From assembly GCA_034434915.1 (NCBI GenBank), contig DAOTYE010000051.1:1-26425 (forward strand): a stretch of 26,425 nucleotides of DNA. The letters are read 5' to 3'. The notes below the pieces were generated by a model. That model was not told the origin of the DNA. It worked only from the letters and a program-made list of their open reading frames with translations, and did not search any database. The number at the start of each line of letters is the position of its first letter. The stretch's first letter is position 1. The stretch comes from DAOTYE01 sp034434915 (GTDB lineage: Bacteria; Chloroflexota; Dehalococcoidia; Dehalococcoidales; RBG-16-60-22). This document shows, piece by piece, positions 1 to 6,467 of this stretch. Both the position numbers and the translations under genes were made by a program.

Positions 1-51
1 GCCAGGAAACGGCTCAACCGCCTTAAAATCGTCAGGAAAGTCAAAAAACAT
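1..51 (-). CDS. 5' end of an unidentified minus-strand gene (partial)
   Basis: An ATG at 51-49 on the minus strand opens a frame that runs off the window edge after 17 codons (MFFDFPDDFKAVEPFPG). An AGGAGG-type ribosome binding site, the complement of 56-63, sits 4-6 nt before the ATG, which is the main support for a real start. Too little protein is visible to name a family. The gene is divergent from the orphan gene at 156, and the 104 bp between them must hold both promoters. Confidence 0.6.
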   Translation of the reverse strand, partial: MFFDFPDDFKAVEPFPG

Positions 52-121
52 AACCCACCTCCTCTGAAAGTCCCTATTTTAGCATGTTTTTTCACGCGAG
101 ACCAGCTTTTGCCACCGAGGC

Positions 122-149
122 TTTTACTAATTCTTTGTTGTAGTATAAT
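122..149 (+). promoter_or_regulatory. Probable sigma-A promoter giving a leaderless mRNA
   Basis: A perfect TATAAT lies at 144-149. A weak -35 candidate (TTTTAC, 122-127) is 16 bp upstream. The expected transcription start, about 7 nt after the -10 box, falls on or next to the A of the ATG at 156, and no Shine-Dalgarno sequence precedes that ATG. This predicts a leaderless transcript. Confidence 0.55.
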
Positions 150-155
150 TGGGAT

Positions 156-722
156 ATGTCAGCATGGGAATGGTTCTTTGCTATTATCGGATTGGTGGCA
201 TTTGTAATGGCTGTTTCACCTTACATATGGGGTAGACCAAAGTTAGACATCAGTTTTGAGGTAAAAACTGTGAACCAATGCGAAGTTCTTTATTGCCTTA
301 TTCAAAATATACCTATTAAAAGCAAAATGTTGGATTGGCTAAACATATATAGAAGACAAGTAGACGACTTAGTTGTTGACTTTGACATATCAAAATGGAC
401 AGACAAAGGTATACAGAAAATTAGCCCTTTATTCAGAGCCAAACTAAAAACACAACAAGGACAAGAAGCAGAGCGAATATCACTACCAGCATCCAAATTC
501 CCAGCCGGTTTTCCAGTTGTAGCCTACGACAAAATCAAAGGTGTAGCTTTCACTATGGGCACTATGGAGGCTGATAAGGACATTTGGCTTAAAGGCGGTG
601 TATTTCGCATAGAAATTAGAATCAATTATGGTGCTAGAGTAAAAACAATACTAAAGGACTTCATAATAGCATCATCTCCCCGATATATTAGACTTGGAGA
701 ACAAAATGAGTCTGAGCAATAA
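156..722 (+). CDS. Membrane-anchored orphan protein, 188 aa
   Basis: I do not recognise a family. The protein has one N-terminal hydrophobic segment (about residues 4-25) followed by a soluble domain of about 160 residues with mixed strand and helix character and no obvious catalytic motif. The segment ends at an Arg-Pro-Lys stop-transfer, so the bulk is probably cytoplasmic. The gene is clearly richer in A/T than the rest of the window and uses AT-rich codons, which fits an acquired or fast-evolving accessory gene. The start is set by a TATAAT box 6 bp upstream and the absence of any ribosome binding site, so it is probably translated from a leaderless mRNA. The next gene, queH, follows 70 bp later and is probably unrelated in function. 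Confidence 0.7.
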   Translation: MSAWEWFFAIIGLVAFVMAVSPYIWGRPKLDISFEVKTVNQCEVLYCLIQNIPIKSKMLDWLNIYRRQVDDLVVDFDISKWTDKGIQKISPLFRAKLKTQQGQEAERISLPASKFPAGFPVVAYDKIKGVAFTMGTMEADKDIWLKGGVFRIEIRINYGARVKTILKDFIIASSPRYIRLGEQNESEQ

Positions 723-792
723 GAACATGACAACGCAACGAAGATTGAGTAAAACCCCACTGAGCCAGCTCTCTTGCTAGAATTAGAGTTAG

Positions 793-1347
793 ATGAAATC
801 AGCCCTGCTTCATTGCTGTTGTGCCCACTGCGCCGCTTACTCCATAGACCACTGGCGACGGGCAGGCTATGAGATAACTGCCTTCTGGTATAACCCCAAT
901 ATCCACCCCCTCACCGAGCACGAGCACCGCCTGTCCGCTATGAAATCCCTGGCTCAGCAGATGAATACGCCACTCATCATCGCTGAAGGGTATGATATCG
1001 CTTCATATCTCCGTGCCGTCAGCGGACATGAAGATGAACGCTGTCAACACTGCTTCAGATTGCGTCTCTCCAGGACGGCTGCCGCCGCCTGCGAAGGGAG
1101 CTTCACCGCCTTCACCACCACCCTGCTCATCAGCCCCCACCAGAAACATGAGCTTATTAAAGAAATCGGCGCGGAAATGGCGAAAAGCACTGACACCGAA
1201 TTTCTCTATGCTGACCTCAGGAAACGCTATTCAGACAGTCGCCATATCACCAAGCCACTGAACCTTTACCGCCAGCAGTATTGCGGCTGTGTTTACAGCA
1301 AATGGGAGCGCCATGCGGCAGAGATAAAAGAAAAAGGGGGAGTTTGA
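793..1347 (+). CDS. queH: Epoxyqueuosine reductase QueH (DUF208 family)
   Basis: QueH reduces epoxyqueuosine to queuosine in the wobble position of tRNAs with GUN anticodons. It replaces the unrelated cobalamin enzyme QueG. The 184-residue length fits the family. Seen in the sequence: the N-terminal LHCCCAHC motif (Cys8, 9, 10, 13), a second pair CQHC (Cys84, 87), the SPHQK segment near 114-118, and the C-terminal YCGC (Cys164, 166). Family members use these cysteines to hold an iron-sulfur cluster and an additional iron. No good ribosome binding site precedes the ATG; a TAGAAT at 778-783 could be a -10 box, giving a very short leader. The stop codon sits in the loop of a hairpin that works as terminator for the minus strand. 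No other queuosine gene is nearby. Confidence 0.93.
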   Translation: MKSALLHCCCAHCAAYSIDHWRRAGYEITAFWYNPNIHPLTEHEHRLSAMKSLAQQMNTPLIIAEGYDIASYLRAVSGHEDERCQHCFRLRLSRTAAAACEGSFTAFTTTLLISPHQKHELIKEIGAEMAKSTDTEFLYADLRKRYSDSRHITKPLNLYRQQYCGCVYSKWERHAAEIKEKGGV

Positions 1348-1356
1348 ATCTCCCCC
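1326..1356 (-). terminator. Rho-independent terminator for the minus-strand genes, overlapping the queH 3' end
   Basis: A perfect 7-bp GC stem (1336-1342 with 1350-1356) has a 7-nt loop. On the minus strand it is followed by TTTTTCTTTT (complement of 1326-1335), a textbook terminator for the gene at 1857-1381. On the plus strand the trailing tract is poor (CTCTTAAG), so it may only partly stop queH transcription. The queH TGA (1345-1347) lies inside the loop. Confidence 0.85.
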
Positions 1357-1380
1357 CTCTTAAGTCACGGAGAAGACCGT

Positions 1381-1857
1381 TTATTGAGCTGGCTGATTTG
1401 GCGCTTGCCCCCTCCAGCCACCCATACCACCACGCCCCTGCCATTTGCCCATCATACCTTTTATTTTTGGCAGCTTGCCGGCTGGACCTAGCGGTGCAAG
1501 CTTGTTCAGAGCTTCCGGACGCTGTGCCCACCACTCTCTGATTTGAGCGGCTTCCTCCTCAGTGATAAGCCCTTTATTTACCGCCTCCGTCAGCCGCTCC
1601 TCACAGCGCTCCTGCCACCGTTGCCGTATCTGCTGTTGCCAGCTCTGCATCAGCTCATTGCGCGCCTGATTGAAGGCACTGGTCAACTCATCCTGAGAAA
1701 TACCAAGGATTTCAGCCATTCTTTCCCAAATGGCTCCGCCAGGTTGAGGCGGTGTGGGCTCCTTCTCTTCCTGTGCCAGCGCCGTGGCGGCAAAACCTAC
1801 AGTCAGCAGAAGCACCGCAATGATTACTGCTACCAGAACTTTCATCTTTTTAGACAC
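1381..1857 (-). CDS. Secreted helical protein, DUF2680-like
   Basis: A signal peptide covers about residues 1-28 (Lys-Lys-Met-Lys, a hydrophobic run, then ALA before QEEKE). The mature part of about 130 residues is mostly helical. It has a segment LGISQDELTSAF followed by a Gln/Arg-rich helix and an ITEEEAAQIREWW segment, the pattern of small exported DUF2680/YckD-like proteins, which have no known catalytic role. The C-terminus is Gly/Gln/Pro-rich and probably unstructured. The GTG start is chosen because AAGGAGGTGA lies about 7 nt upstream. It lies 31 bp downstream of the SIMPL-domain gene on the same strand and shares its transcription unit, ended by the terminator at 1326-1356. A cell-envelope role is inferred only from export. 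Confidence 0.75.
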   Translation of the reverse strand: MSKKMKVLVAVIIAVLLLTVGFAATALAQEEKEPTPPQPGGAIWERMAEILGISQDELTSAFNQARNELMQSWQQQIRQRWQERCEERLTEAVNKGLITEEEAAQIREWWAQRPEALNKLAPLGPAGKLPKIKGMMGKWQGRGGMGGWRGQAPNQPAQ

Positions 1858-1888
1858 TCTCTTTCACCTCCTTCTTCGTTTTATTCAC

Positions 1889-2659
1889 TTAATTTAAAAT
1901 GGAATAGACCACCTGGACATTGACGGTCAGGTCAAGTTCGCCGGGAGCGATGGGGGTTTCCATCGCCGGGGCGGCGGCTTTATCAAGAAACCCCTGCCGG
2001 TAAACCGGCCCCGGGGAATAAGAGCTTTCAGAGATATAGGTCGGCTTGCCCAGCTTCACGCCGCTGAGCTCAGCCATCTGCTTAGCTTTGGCTTCAGCGT
2101 CTGCCATTGCCTTCTGCCGGGCAGCCGTTTGAAAAGGCGTCGGGTCTTCCACAGAGAAGCTCACGCCTTCAATACGGGTGAGGTCACCACCCGCGATAGC
2201 CACCGCGTCAATAATGGCACCCACCTTGTCCATCATCCTGATTTGGGCGATAACCATATTTGTCACGCGGTAGCCGATGACAACCTCCTGCTGGCTCTTC
2301 TCATCCCAGCGGGTAATCCGGCTGATATTGAAGAACTGGGTCTGGATATCTTTTCTGGCGACCCCGCTATTCGTAAGCGCTTTCATGACCGTGTCCATTG
2401 CCACTGATGCCTGCGCCTGGGCATCTGCCACGCTGGTTGACTGTGCCTGAATACCAAGCCTTAATGCCGCCACATCCGGGACCACAGAAACCTTGCCCGT
2501 GCCGCTCACCCAGATGCCTTCCTGTTGACCACTCACACTGAGTTTGAGACCCGCCGGAATAGTGCCTGTTACGGCACTACCCTGCGTACATCCGGTGAAG
2601 CCCACTGCCAGCAGAAGCAGTGCCAGCCCCACCGTGAGTAAACCGATTTTCTTATTCAC
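1889..2659 (-). CDS. SIMPL (DUF541/YggE-like) domain lipoprotein
   Basis: The 256-residue protein begins with a lipoprotein signal ending in the lipobox FTGC (Cys24), so it should be lipid-anchored on the outer face of the membrane. The rest is one SIMPL/DUF541 domain: the opening WVSGTGKVSVVPDVAALRLG strand pattern, a central helix with AQAQASVAMDTVMKAL, an RVTNMVIAQIR strand, and a helix QKAMADAEAKAKQMAELSGV near 180-200. E. coli YggE of this family affects oxidative stress; the biochemical function is not established. The GTG start has GGAGG 6 nt upstream. It is first in a two-gene unit with the exported protein downstream. A terminator at 2694-2734 separates it from the sigma-factor operon. 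Confidence 0.88.
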   Translation of the reverse strand: MNKKIGLLTVGLALLLLAVGFTGCTQGSAVTGTIPAGLKLSVSGQQEGIWVSGTGKVSVVPDVAALRLGIQAQSTSVADAQAQASVAMDTVMKALTNSGVARKDIQTQFFNISRITRWDEKSQQEVVIGYRVTNMVIAQIRMMDKVGAIIDAVAIAGGDLTRIEGVSFSVEDPTPFQTAARQKAMADAEAKAKQMAELSGVKLGKPTYISESSYSPGPVYRQGFLDKAAAPAMETPIAPGELDLTVNVQVVYSILN

Positions 2660-2693
2660 AACTTGCCTCCGTTTGTTTGAATCACTTCCTTAA

Positions 2694-2734
2694 GATATAA
2701 CGAAAGAAGCCGCCTTAAAGTTAGGGACGGCTTC
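2694..2734 (-). terminator. Terminator of the ECF sigma / DUF5667 operon
   Basis: On the minus strand a 9-bp stem with one G-U pair (2726-2734 with 2706-2714) is followed by TTTCGTTATATC. It sits 31 bp past the stop of the DUF5667 gene and before the SIMPL gene start. The U tract is imperfect. Confidence 0.6.
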
Positions 2735-2764
2735 TGGTGAAAGCATTTATTTAATTATGCGCGG

Positions 2765-3919
2765 TCAATCATCCACGGCTCTCAGTGCCTTTTCATAGCC
2801 GTCATCAGCTTCTTCAAGTGCCCGGCGCAATGCTGGTTTCACCTGCTCCGGCGCCTTCATGAGCGCCGCCTTAAGCGTTTCCGGATGAGTTATGGCTTTC
2901 TGGGCAATTATCGCCTTCAATTTTGCCCGCCGTGATTCTTTTTTATCATCTCCACCACCTCTGCCCTCCTGCTGTATTTCAGGAGGCTTTTGCATTGCCC
3001 ACGGCGATGCCGCCTCTAGTTCCGGCGTCTCCGCTGATGTAGTTGCCGGGGCAACCCTGACTGCTGGCGCAGGCTGTGGGCCAAAAGTAGGACGTGGTGC
3101 TGGTACCGGATGGGGTGCCATTGTTGGCTGGGGCACTGGTACCGGATGAGGTGCCGGTGCCGGCTGGAGCGCTGATGTTGGCCGGGGTGCCGGTGTCGGC
3201 TGGGGCACCGGTATCGGCTCGGGCGCCGGTGTTGGCTCGGGCACGGGTGCCGGAGTTGACTTCACAACCGGTGGTTCAGCAGGCACTGACACCACCGTGG
3301 GAGATGTAGCTTCCTGTGCTGGCGCCTTCAAAATAGCCTCCTGCGGGACTGCTTCAGTTAGTTGGGCAACCCGCACCAGATGGGCATTGAGCCTTACCGC
3401 CACTCTCTCCACGTGCTCAGATTCACCTTTATCTGCCATATGCACCATTTCCGCAACTCTTCTATCAGCTAACCTCAGGTAAAGCTCAGCCTTAGCGAGC
3501 GCGGATGGAGTAAACGTGACACGCACCGTCTCAGCAGCCAGCTTCACCGGATATAGCGGCTCGTCCGGCATGCTGTTGCTTGCCGCGGCTACCGTACCGC
3601 CACCGGCAAGGACAAGGGCGACTATTACACTTATGGCGACTGTCGCCCAGCGAGGGCTCCAGCGGAAGAATCCATGAGACCTTCTCTCCTCCCTCTTACG
3701 GAGCGCCGCCTGGAACTGGTAACGGGCACGCGCTTTGAACTCTGGAGCAGGTTCAATGTTCGCCGCCTTTCTGGCCATCACGGCAACCCTGAGCAGAGGC
3801 TCAAGCTCACGCGCCATGCCAGGATAAAGCGCCAGGCATTGCTCCAGCGTTTCACCCCTGACAAACATCCGCTCCAGACAATCATTCAATACTTCATTAA
3901 ACTGCTTCTGGTTCCCCAT
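2765..3919 (-). CDS. DUF5667-domain membrane protein, putative anti-sigma partner, with Pro-rich region
   Basis: About 384 residues from the ATG at 3919, which lies 4 bp after the sigma-factor stop; an upstream in-frame start would extend into the sigma gene and is less likely. Order of parts: an N-terminal helical region of about 75 residues (FNEVLNDCLERM) that would be cytoplasmic; a membrane helix at about 91-111; then the DUF5667 segment (about 116-160, DEPLYPVKLAAETVRV and a Leu/Ala helix); then a Pro/Ala/Val tract of about 75 residues; then a charged, Lys/Arg/Glu-rich C-terminal helical end. DUF5667 proteins commonly sit next to ECF sigma factors in Actinobacteria and Chloroflexota. The layout (cytoplasmic head, single membrane pass, outside domain) suits an anti-sigma factor, but this is inferred from context and no zinc anti-sigma HxxxCxxC motif is present. 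Confidence 0.75.
   Translation of the reverse strand: MGNQKQFNEVLNDCLERMFVRGETLEQCLALYPGMARELEPLLRVAVMARKAANIEPAPEFKARARYQFQAALRKREERRSHGFFRWSPRWATVAISVIVALVLAGGGTVAAASNSMPDEPLYPVKLAAETVRVTFTPSALAKAELYLRLADRRVAEMVHMADKGESEHVERVAVRLNAHLVRVAQLTEAVPQEAILKAPAQEATSPTVVSVPAEPPVVKSTPAPVPEPTPAPEPIPVPQPTPAPRPTSALQPAPAPHPVPVPQPTMAPHPVPAPRPTFGPQPAPAVRVAPATTSAETPELEAASPWAMQKPPEIQQEGRGGGDDKKESRRAKLKAIIAQKAITHPETLKAALMKAPEQVKPALRRALEEADDGYEKALRAVDD
3059..3283 (-). repeat. Low-complexity Pro-rich coding repeat
   Basis: Roughly 75 codons encode repeated P-x-P units (PxPxPTPAP, PHPVPxPxPT) inside the DUF5667 gene. The DNA shows degenerate short repeats of GGTGCCGGT/GGCTGGGGC type on the plus strand. As a protein this would be an extended, wall-spanning or spacer segment. 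Such tracts vary in length by slippage and may stall ribosomes. Confidence 0.85.
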
Positions 3920-3923
3920 TGTC

Positions 3924-4457
3924 TTATCCCGTCGCCATAATCTTGCGCAGGGAAATGATGGCACTGTGCTGTAACGCCTTTACCGCCCCCTCACTTCTCC
4001 CCATCATCCTCGCCACTTCAGCGATGGGCAGGTCTCCGGCGAACCGGAGGCAGATAACTTCCTGCTGTGCCCTGGTCAATCTTTTCATCGCTTCTGCTAG
4101 CGCCTCCATCTCTATGTTCAACTCGGCGGTATGAACAGGGTCATCAACCTTGCTTGGCACAGTTTCCTCTATCGGCACCGTGCGCCGCTTTGATTTCCTC
4201 CTCAAATAGTCCACTATCTGGTTGTGCGCAATTCGGAACAGCCAGGCAGAAAAGGATATCCCCTTCCAATTGAAGCTGGAGATGGACTCAATAGCTTTGA
4301 GGAAAACCTGCTGGGTAACATCCTCTGCCTCCGTCCTGTCCCCTATTTTGAGAGCGATGTAGCGGTAGATTTTATCAAAGTTCGCTTCATATAGCTGAGT
4401 TAAAGCCTCCTCATCTCTTTGCTTCGCCCTGCGGATGAGGCTTTCCTCATCATGCAC
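3924..4457 (-). CDS. ECF-type RNA polymerase sigma factor
   Basis: 177 residues with the two domains of group 4 sigma factors. Region 2 (about residues 10-90) shows EALTQLYEANFDKIYRYI, then the EDVTQQVFLKA and FSAWLFRIAHNQIVDYLRR segments that contact the -10 element and core enzyme. Region 4 (about 120-172) has LTRAQQEVICLRFAGDLPIAEVA and the helix-turn-helix GRSEGAVKALQHSAI. There is no region 1.1 or 3. The GTG start has GGGAG 7 nt upstream. The gene is co-transcribed with the DUF5667 membrane protein that follows after 4 bp, suggesting signal-responsive control by that partner. Its upstream region is divergent from the aminotransferase promoter and contains phased repeats. Confidence 0.93.
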   Translation of the reverse strand: MHDEESLIRRAKQRDEEALTQLYEANFDKIYRYIALKIGDRTEAEDVTQQVFLKAIESISSFNWKGISFSAWLFRIAHNQIVDYLRRKSKRRTVPIEETVPSKVDDPVHTAELNIEMEALAEAMKRLTRAQQEVICLRFAGDLPIAEVARMMGRSEGAVKALQHSAIISLRKIMATG

Positions 4458-4533
4458 CTGACAACTCCCTCTGCCAGTCTGGCATGTCTGGGGTAATCAG
4501 CAGAACTGGACTGTGAAGTTACCCTGTGCATAT

Positions 4534-4539
4534 AGTATA
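4534..4539 (-). promoter_or_regulatory. Possible -10 box for the sigma-factor operon
   Basis: TATACT on the minus strand (complement of 4534-4539), about 77 bp before the GTG start. I see no convincing -35 hexamer at the right distance, so it may be an activator-dependent or alternative-sigma promoter. Confidence 0.35.
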
Positions 4540-4565
4540 ACGAATAGTCTGTTAAAAAGATAGCT

Positions 4566-4607
4566 GAAAACTGGCGAAAAACCGGGGAATACGGTGAAAA
4601 GCCGGGG
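4566..4607. repeat. 10-bp phased GAAAA-CCGG repeats in a divergent promoter region
   Basis: GAAAA tracts begin at 4566, 4576 and 4596, with a degenerate unit (GGAATACGGT) at 4586, so the repeat period is exactly 10 bp. Two units, 4576-4587 and 4596-4607, match at 11 of 12 positions (GAAAA, A or G, CCGGGG). A-tracts spaced at one helical turn produce intrinsic bending. The array lies between the sigma-factor promoter region and the aminotransferase promoter. Confidence 0.6.
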
Positions 4608-4626
4608 CTTGCCATCGCCTTTTTAA

Positions 4627-4656
4627 TTGACAAAACGGCAGATAAGTAGCGATAAT
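4627..4656 (+). promoter_or_regulatory. Sigma-A promoter of the aminotransferase operon
   Basis: TTGACA at 4627-4632, an 18-bp spacer and GATAAT at 4651-4656. Transcription should start near 4663, giving a leader of about 30 nt to the ATG at 4693. Confidence 0.8.
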
Positions 4657-4692
4657 AGCACATTACCATTTCTGCTAGAAAAGGAAAAACAT

Positions 4693-6060
4693 ATGCCAGA
4701 CCGATTGGAGAAAGCTCAGAAAGCCAGGACTAAGATTTTCGGCGTGCTCTCTGCCCTGCCGCCAGACCTCGTGTGCGACCACGGTGAAGGCGTTTATATC
4801 TTTGACCAGAACGGAAGAAAATACCTTGACTTTTCCGGCAGTCCCCAGGCGTGCAGTATCGGACACGGAGACCAGCGCGTGACGGAAGCAGTCGCCGCAC
4901 AGATGAAGAAAATAGCCCTCTGTTTCCAGACTTTCTTTATCAATGAAAAGGAGGGTGAGCTTGCCGAACGCATTTTGCGCCGCGCCCCCAAAAACATGGC
5001 ACGCATCCAGTTCGTGAATAGCGGCTCTGAAGCCACGGAATCAGCCATAAAGCTGGCGCACCAGTTCCACATTGAAAACGGCAAGCCCATGAAACACCTC
5101 GTCATCTCGCGCTGGCAGGGCTATCACGGCATGACGGTTGCCGCACTTTCTGCGTCAGGATATACCAGCCGCCGCGCCAAGTTCGGCACCCTGCTCCACT
5201 CCTGGCCCAAGATTGATGCCCCTCTGTGCTACCGCTGTCCTTACGAATTGACCTACCCCAGATGCAAAGTACTCTGCGCCCGGGCTCTGGACCGGCTTAT
5301 CAACCAGCTTGGCGCGGACTATGTCTCTGCCTTTATCGCCGAGCCGATTGGCGGGGCAGGGAGCGGCGCCATGGTACCCGTCCCTGAGTACTACCCGATG
5401 ATACGTGAAATCTGCGATAAACACGATGTCCTGTTTATTGATGATGAGGTCATCTGCGGCTTCGGCAGGACGGGAAAATGGTTCGGCATTGACCACTGGA
5501 ACATGCAACCGGACATCATCACCACGGCAAAAGGCATGAGCGGCGCCTATACCCCCATCGCCGCCGTCATGCTGTCTAACCGCATCGCCGGTGTCTTTGA
5601 GAAGAAAGGCGGCAGGTTCATCAATGCCTATACCACCGCCGGTAATCCTGTATCCTGCGCCGCCGCACTCGCTGTGGTGGACATCATAGAAAAAGGAAAG
5701 CTGGTGGAAAGAAGCGCCACGCTGGGAGACTACTTGCATAAACAGGCTAAGAAGAAGCTAGCCAACCATCCCACCGTGGGAGATATCCGTGGCAGGGGCC
5801 TTCACATGGGAATAGAAATCGTAAAAGATAAAAAGACCAGAGAGCCGTTTGAGCCATCAGTCATGGCGGCTTCCCGGATAAACAAGCTGGCAATGCAGAA
5901 GGGGTGCATGGTCTTCCCCACCACCGGCACAGTGGAGGGGGTCAAAGGCGATGTTATCATGATGGCACCGCCGTATATCATCACCAAAGAAGAGATTGAT
6001 TTAGGTCTGGATATGGTGGATGAAGCCATCACAGAATTTGAGAAACAGGCTCTAAAATAG
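4693..6060 (+). CDS. Class III PLP-dependent aminotransferase
   Basis: 455 residues, the usual size of the class III (acetylornithine/GABA/omega-amino acid) family. Visible motifs: NSGSEATESAIKLA for cofactor binding, the IDDEVICGFGRTG segment near 248-262 with the Asp that contacts the pyridine nitrogen, and the Schiff-base lysine Lys280 in TTAKGMSGAY. A Cys-rich stretch, CYRCPYELTYPRCKVLC, occurs in many omega-aminotransferases of this group. Substrate cannot be assigned from sequence; 2-oxoglutarate or pyruvate is the likely acceptor. The start is ATG 4693 with AAGGA 7 nt upstream; an upstream TTG at 4627 is in frame but is the promoter -35 box. The glutamate dehydrogenase remnant follows 25 bp later in the same unit, hinting that the pair once linked transamination to glutamate recycling. 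Confidence 0.9.
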   Translation: MPDRLEKAQKARTKIFGVLSALPPDLVCDHGEGVYIFDQNGRKYLDFSGSPQACSIGHGDQRVTEAVAAQMKKIALCFQTFFINEKEGELAERILRRAPKNMARIQFVNSGSEATESAIKLAHQFHIENGKPMKHLVISRWQGYHGMTVAALSASGYTSRRAKFGTLLHSWPKIDAPLCYRCPYELTYPRCKVLCARALDRLINQLGADYVSAFIAEPIGGAGSGAMVPVPEYYPMIREICDKHDVLFIDDEVICGFGRTGKWFGIDHWNMQPDIITTAKGMSGAYTPIAAVMLSNRIAGVFEKKGGRFINAYTTAGNPVSCAAALAVVDIIEKGKLVERSATLGDYLHKQAKKKLANHPTVGDIRGRGLHMGIEIVKDKKTREPFEPSVMAASRINKLAMQKGCMVFPTTGTVEGVKGDVIMMAPPYIITKEEIDLGLDMVDEAITEFEKQALK

Positions 6061-6085
6061 CCGGGGACTATCCCAGGAGACTACC

Positions 6086-6448
6086 ATGACAAAGGCAATT
6101 AAGCCAGGAACGGCGGAACCCAATCCCTTTACTGAAGTGCAGAAAAAAATTGCCTCAATCTGCCGCCAGCTTAATATCCCGGAAGGCATAAGCGCCCGTC
6201 TTCAGGTCTGCGAAAGCGAATTCATCGTCAACTTTCCTTTGCTCATGGATGACGGCTCGTATAAAATCTTCACCGGCTACCGCATCCAGCACAATGACAA
6301 GGCACAATTGACGTCAGTCATGGAGAATGCCTTTGCTGAAGTTCTTGATGTAAGTGAACGCCGTGATGTGGAAATGAGGGACGCCGCTTACATGCTTGCC
6401 ATCCAGCGCGTCGCCAGCGCGATGATGATTCGCGGCATTTACCCGTAA
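6086..6448 (+). pseudogene. Glutamate dehydrogenase remnant or mini-GDH: N- and C-terminal segments fused in frame
   Basis: 120 residues. Residues 13-70 match the N-terminus of Glu/Leu/Phe/Val dehydrogenases: NPFTEVQKKI, then MDDGSYKIFTGYRIQHN, which in full enzymes leads directly into the RGPxKGG substrate loop. Residues 73-120 match the extreme C-terminus: a helix like VMENAFAEVLDVS, then MRDAAYMLAIQRVASAM and the terminal RGIYP. About 300 residues between them, with the catalytic lysines and the whole NAD(P) domain, are absent. The join is near residues 70-74 (about 6293-6307). The frame is intact, and ATG has CAGGAG 6 nt upstream, so it is probably still translated. It cannot be a dehydrogenase. 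In GDH structures the N-terminal part and C-terminal helix pack together in the subunit-contact domain, so a folded mini-protein is possible. Family identity is my alignment by eye. Confidence 0.8.
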
Positions 6449-6467
6449 GACAGGCAGGAGATACGCC

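Noticed and set aside
3059..3283. CRISPR-like or tandem-repeat array
   Set aside because: The repeats are irregular and in frame, and they encode a Pro-rich protein segment; there are no spacers.
4627..4692. N-terminal extension of the aminotransferase from TTG 4627
   Set aside because: The TTG is the first half of a perfect TTGACA -35 box with GATAAT 18 bp later, and ATG 4693 has its own ribosome binding site.
5155..5739. 194-codon open frame antisense to the aminotransferase
   Set aside because: It overlaps the conserved PLP-binding core on the other strand; its Gly/Ala-rich translation has no family features.
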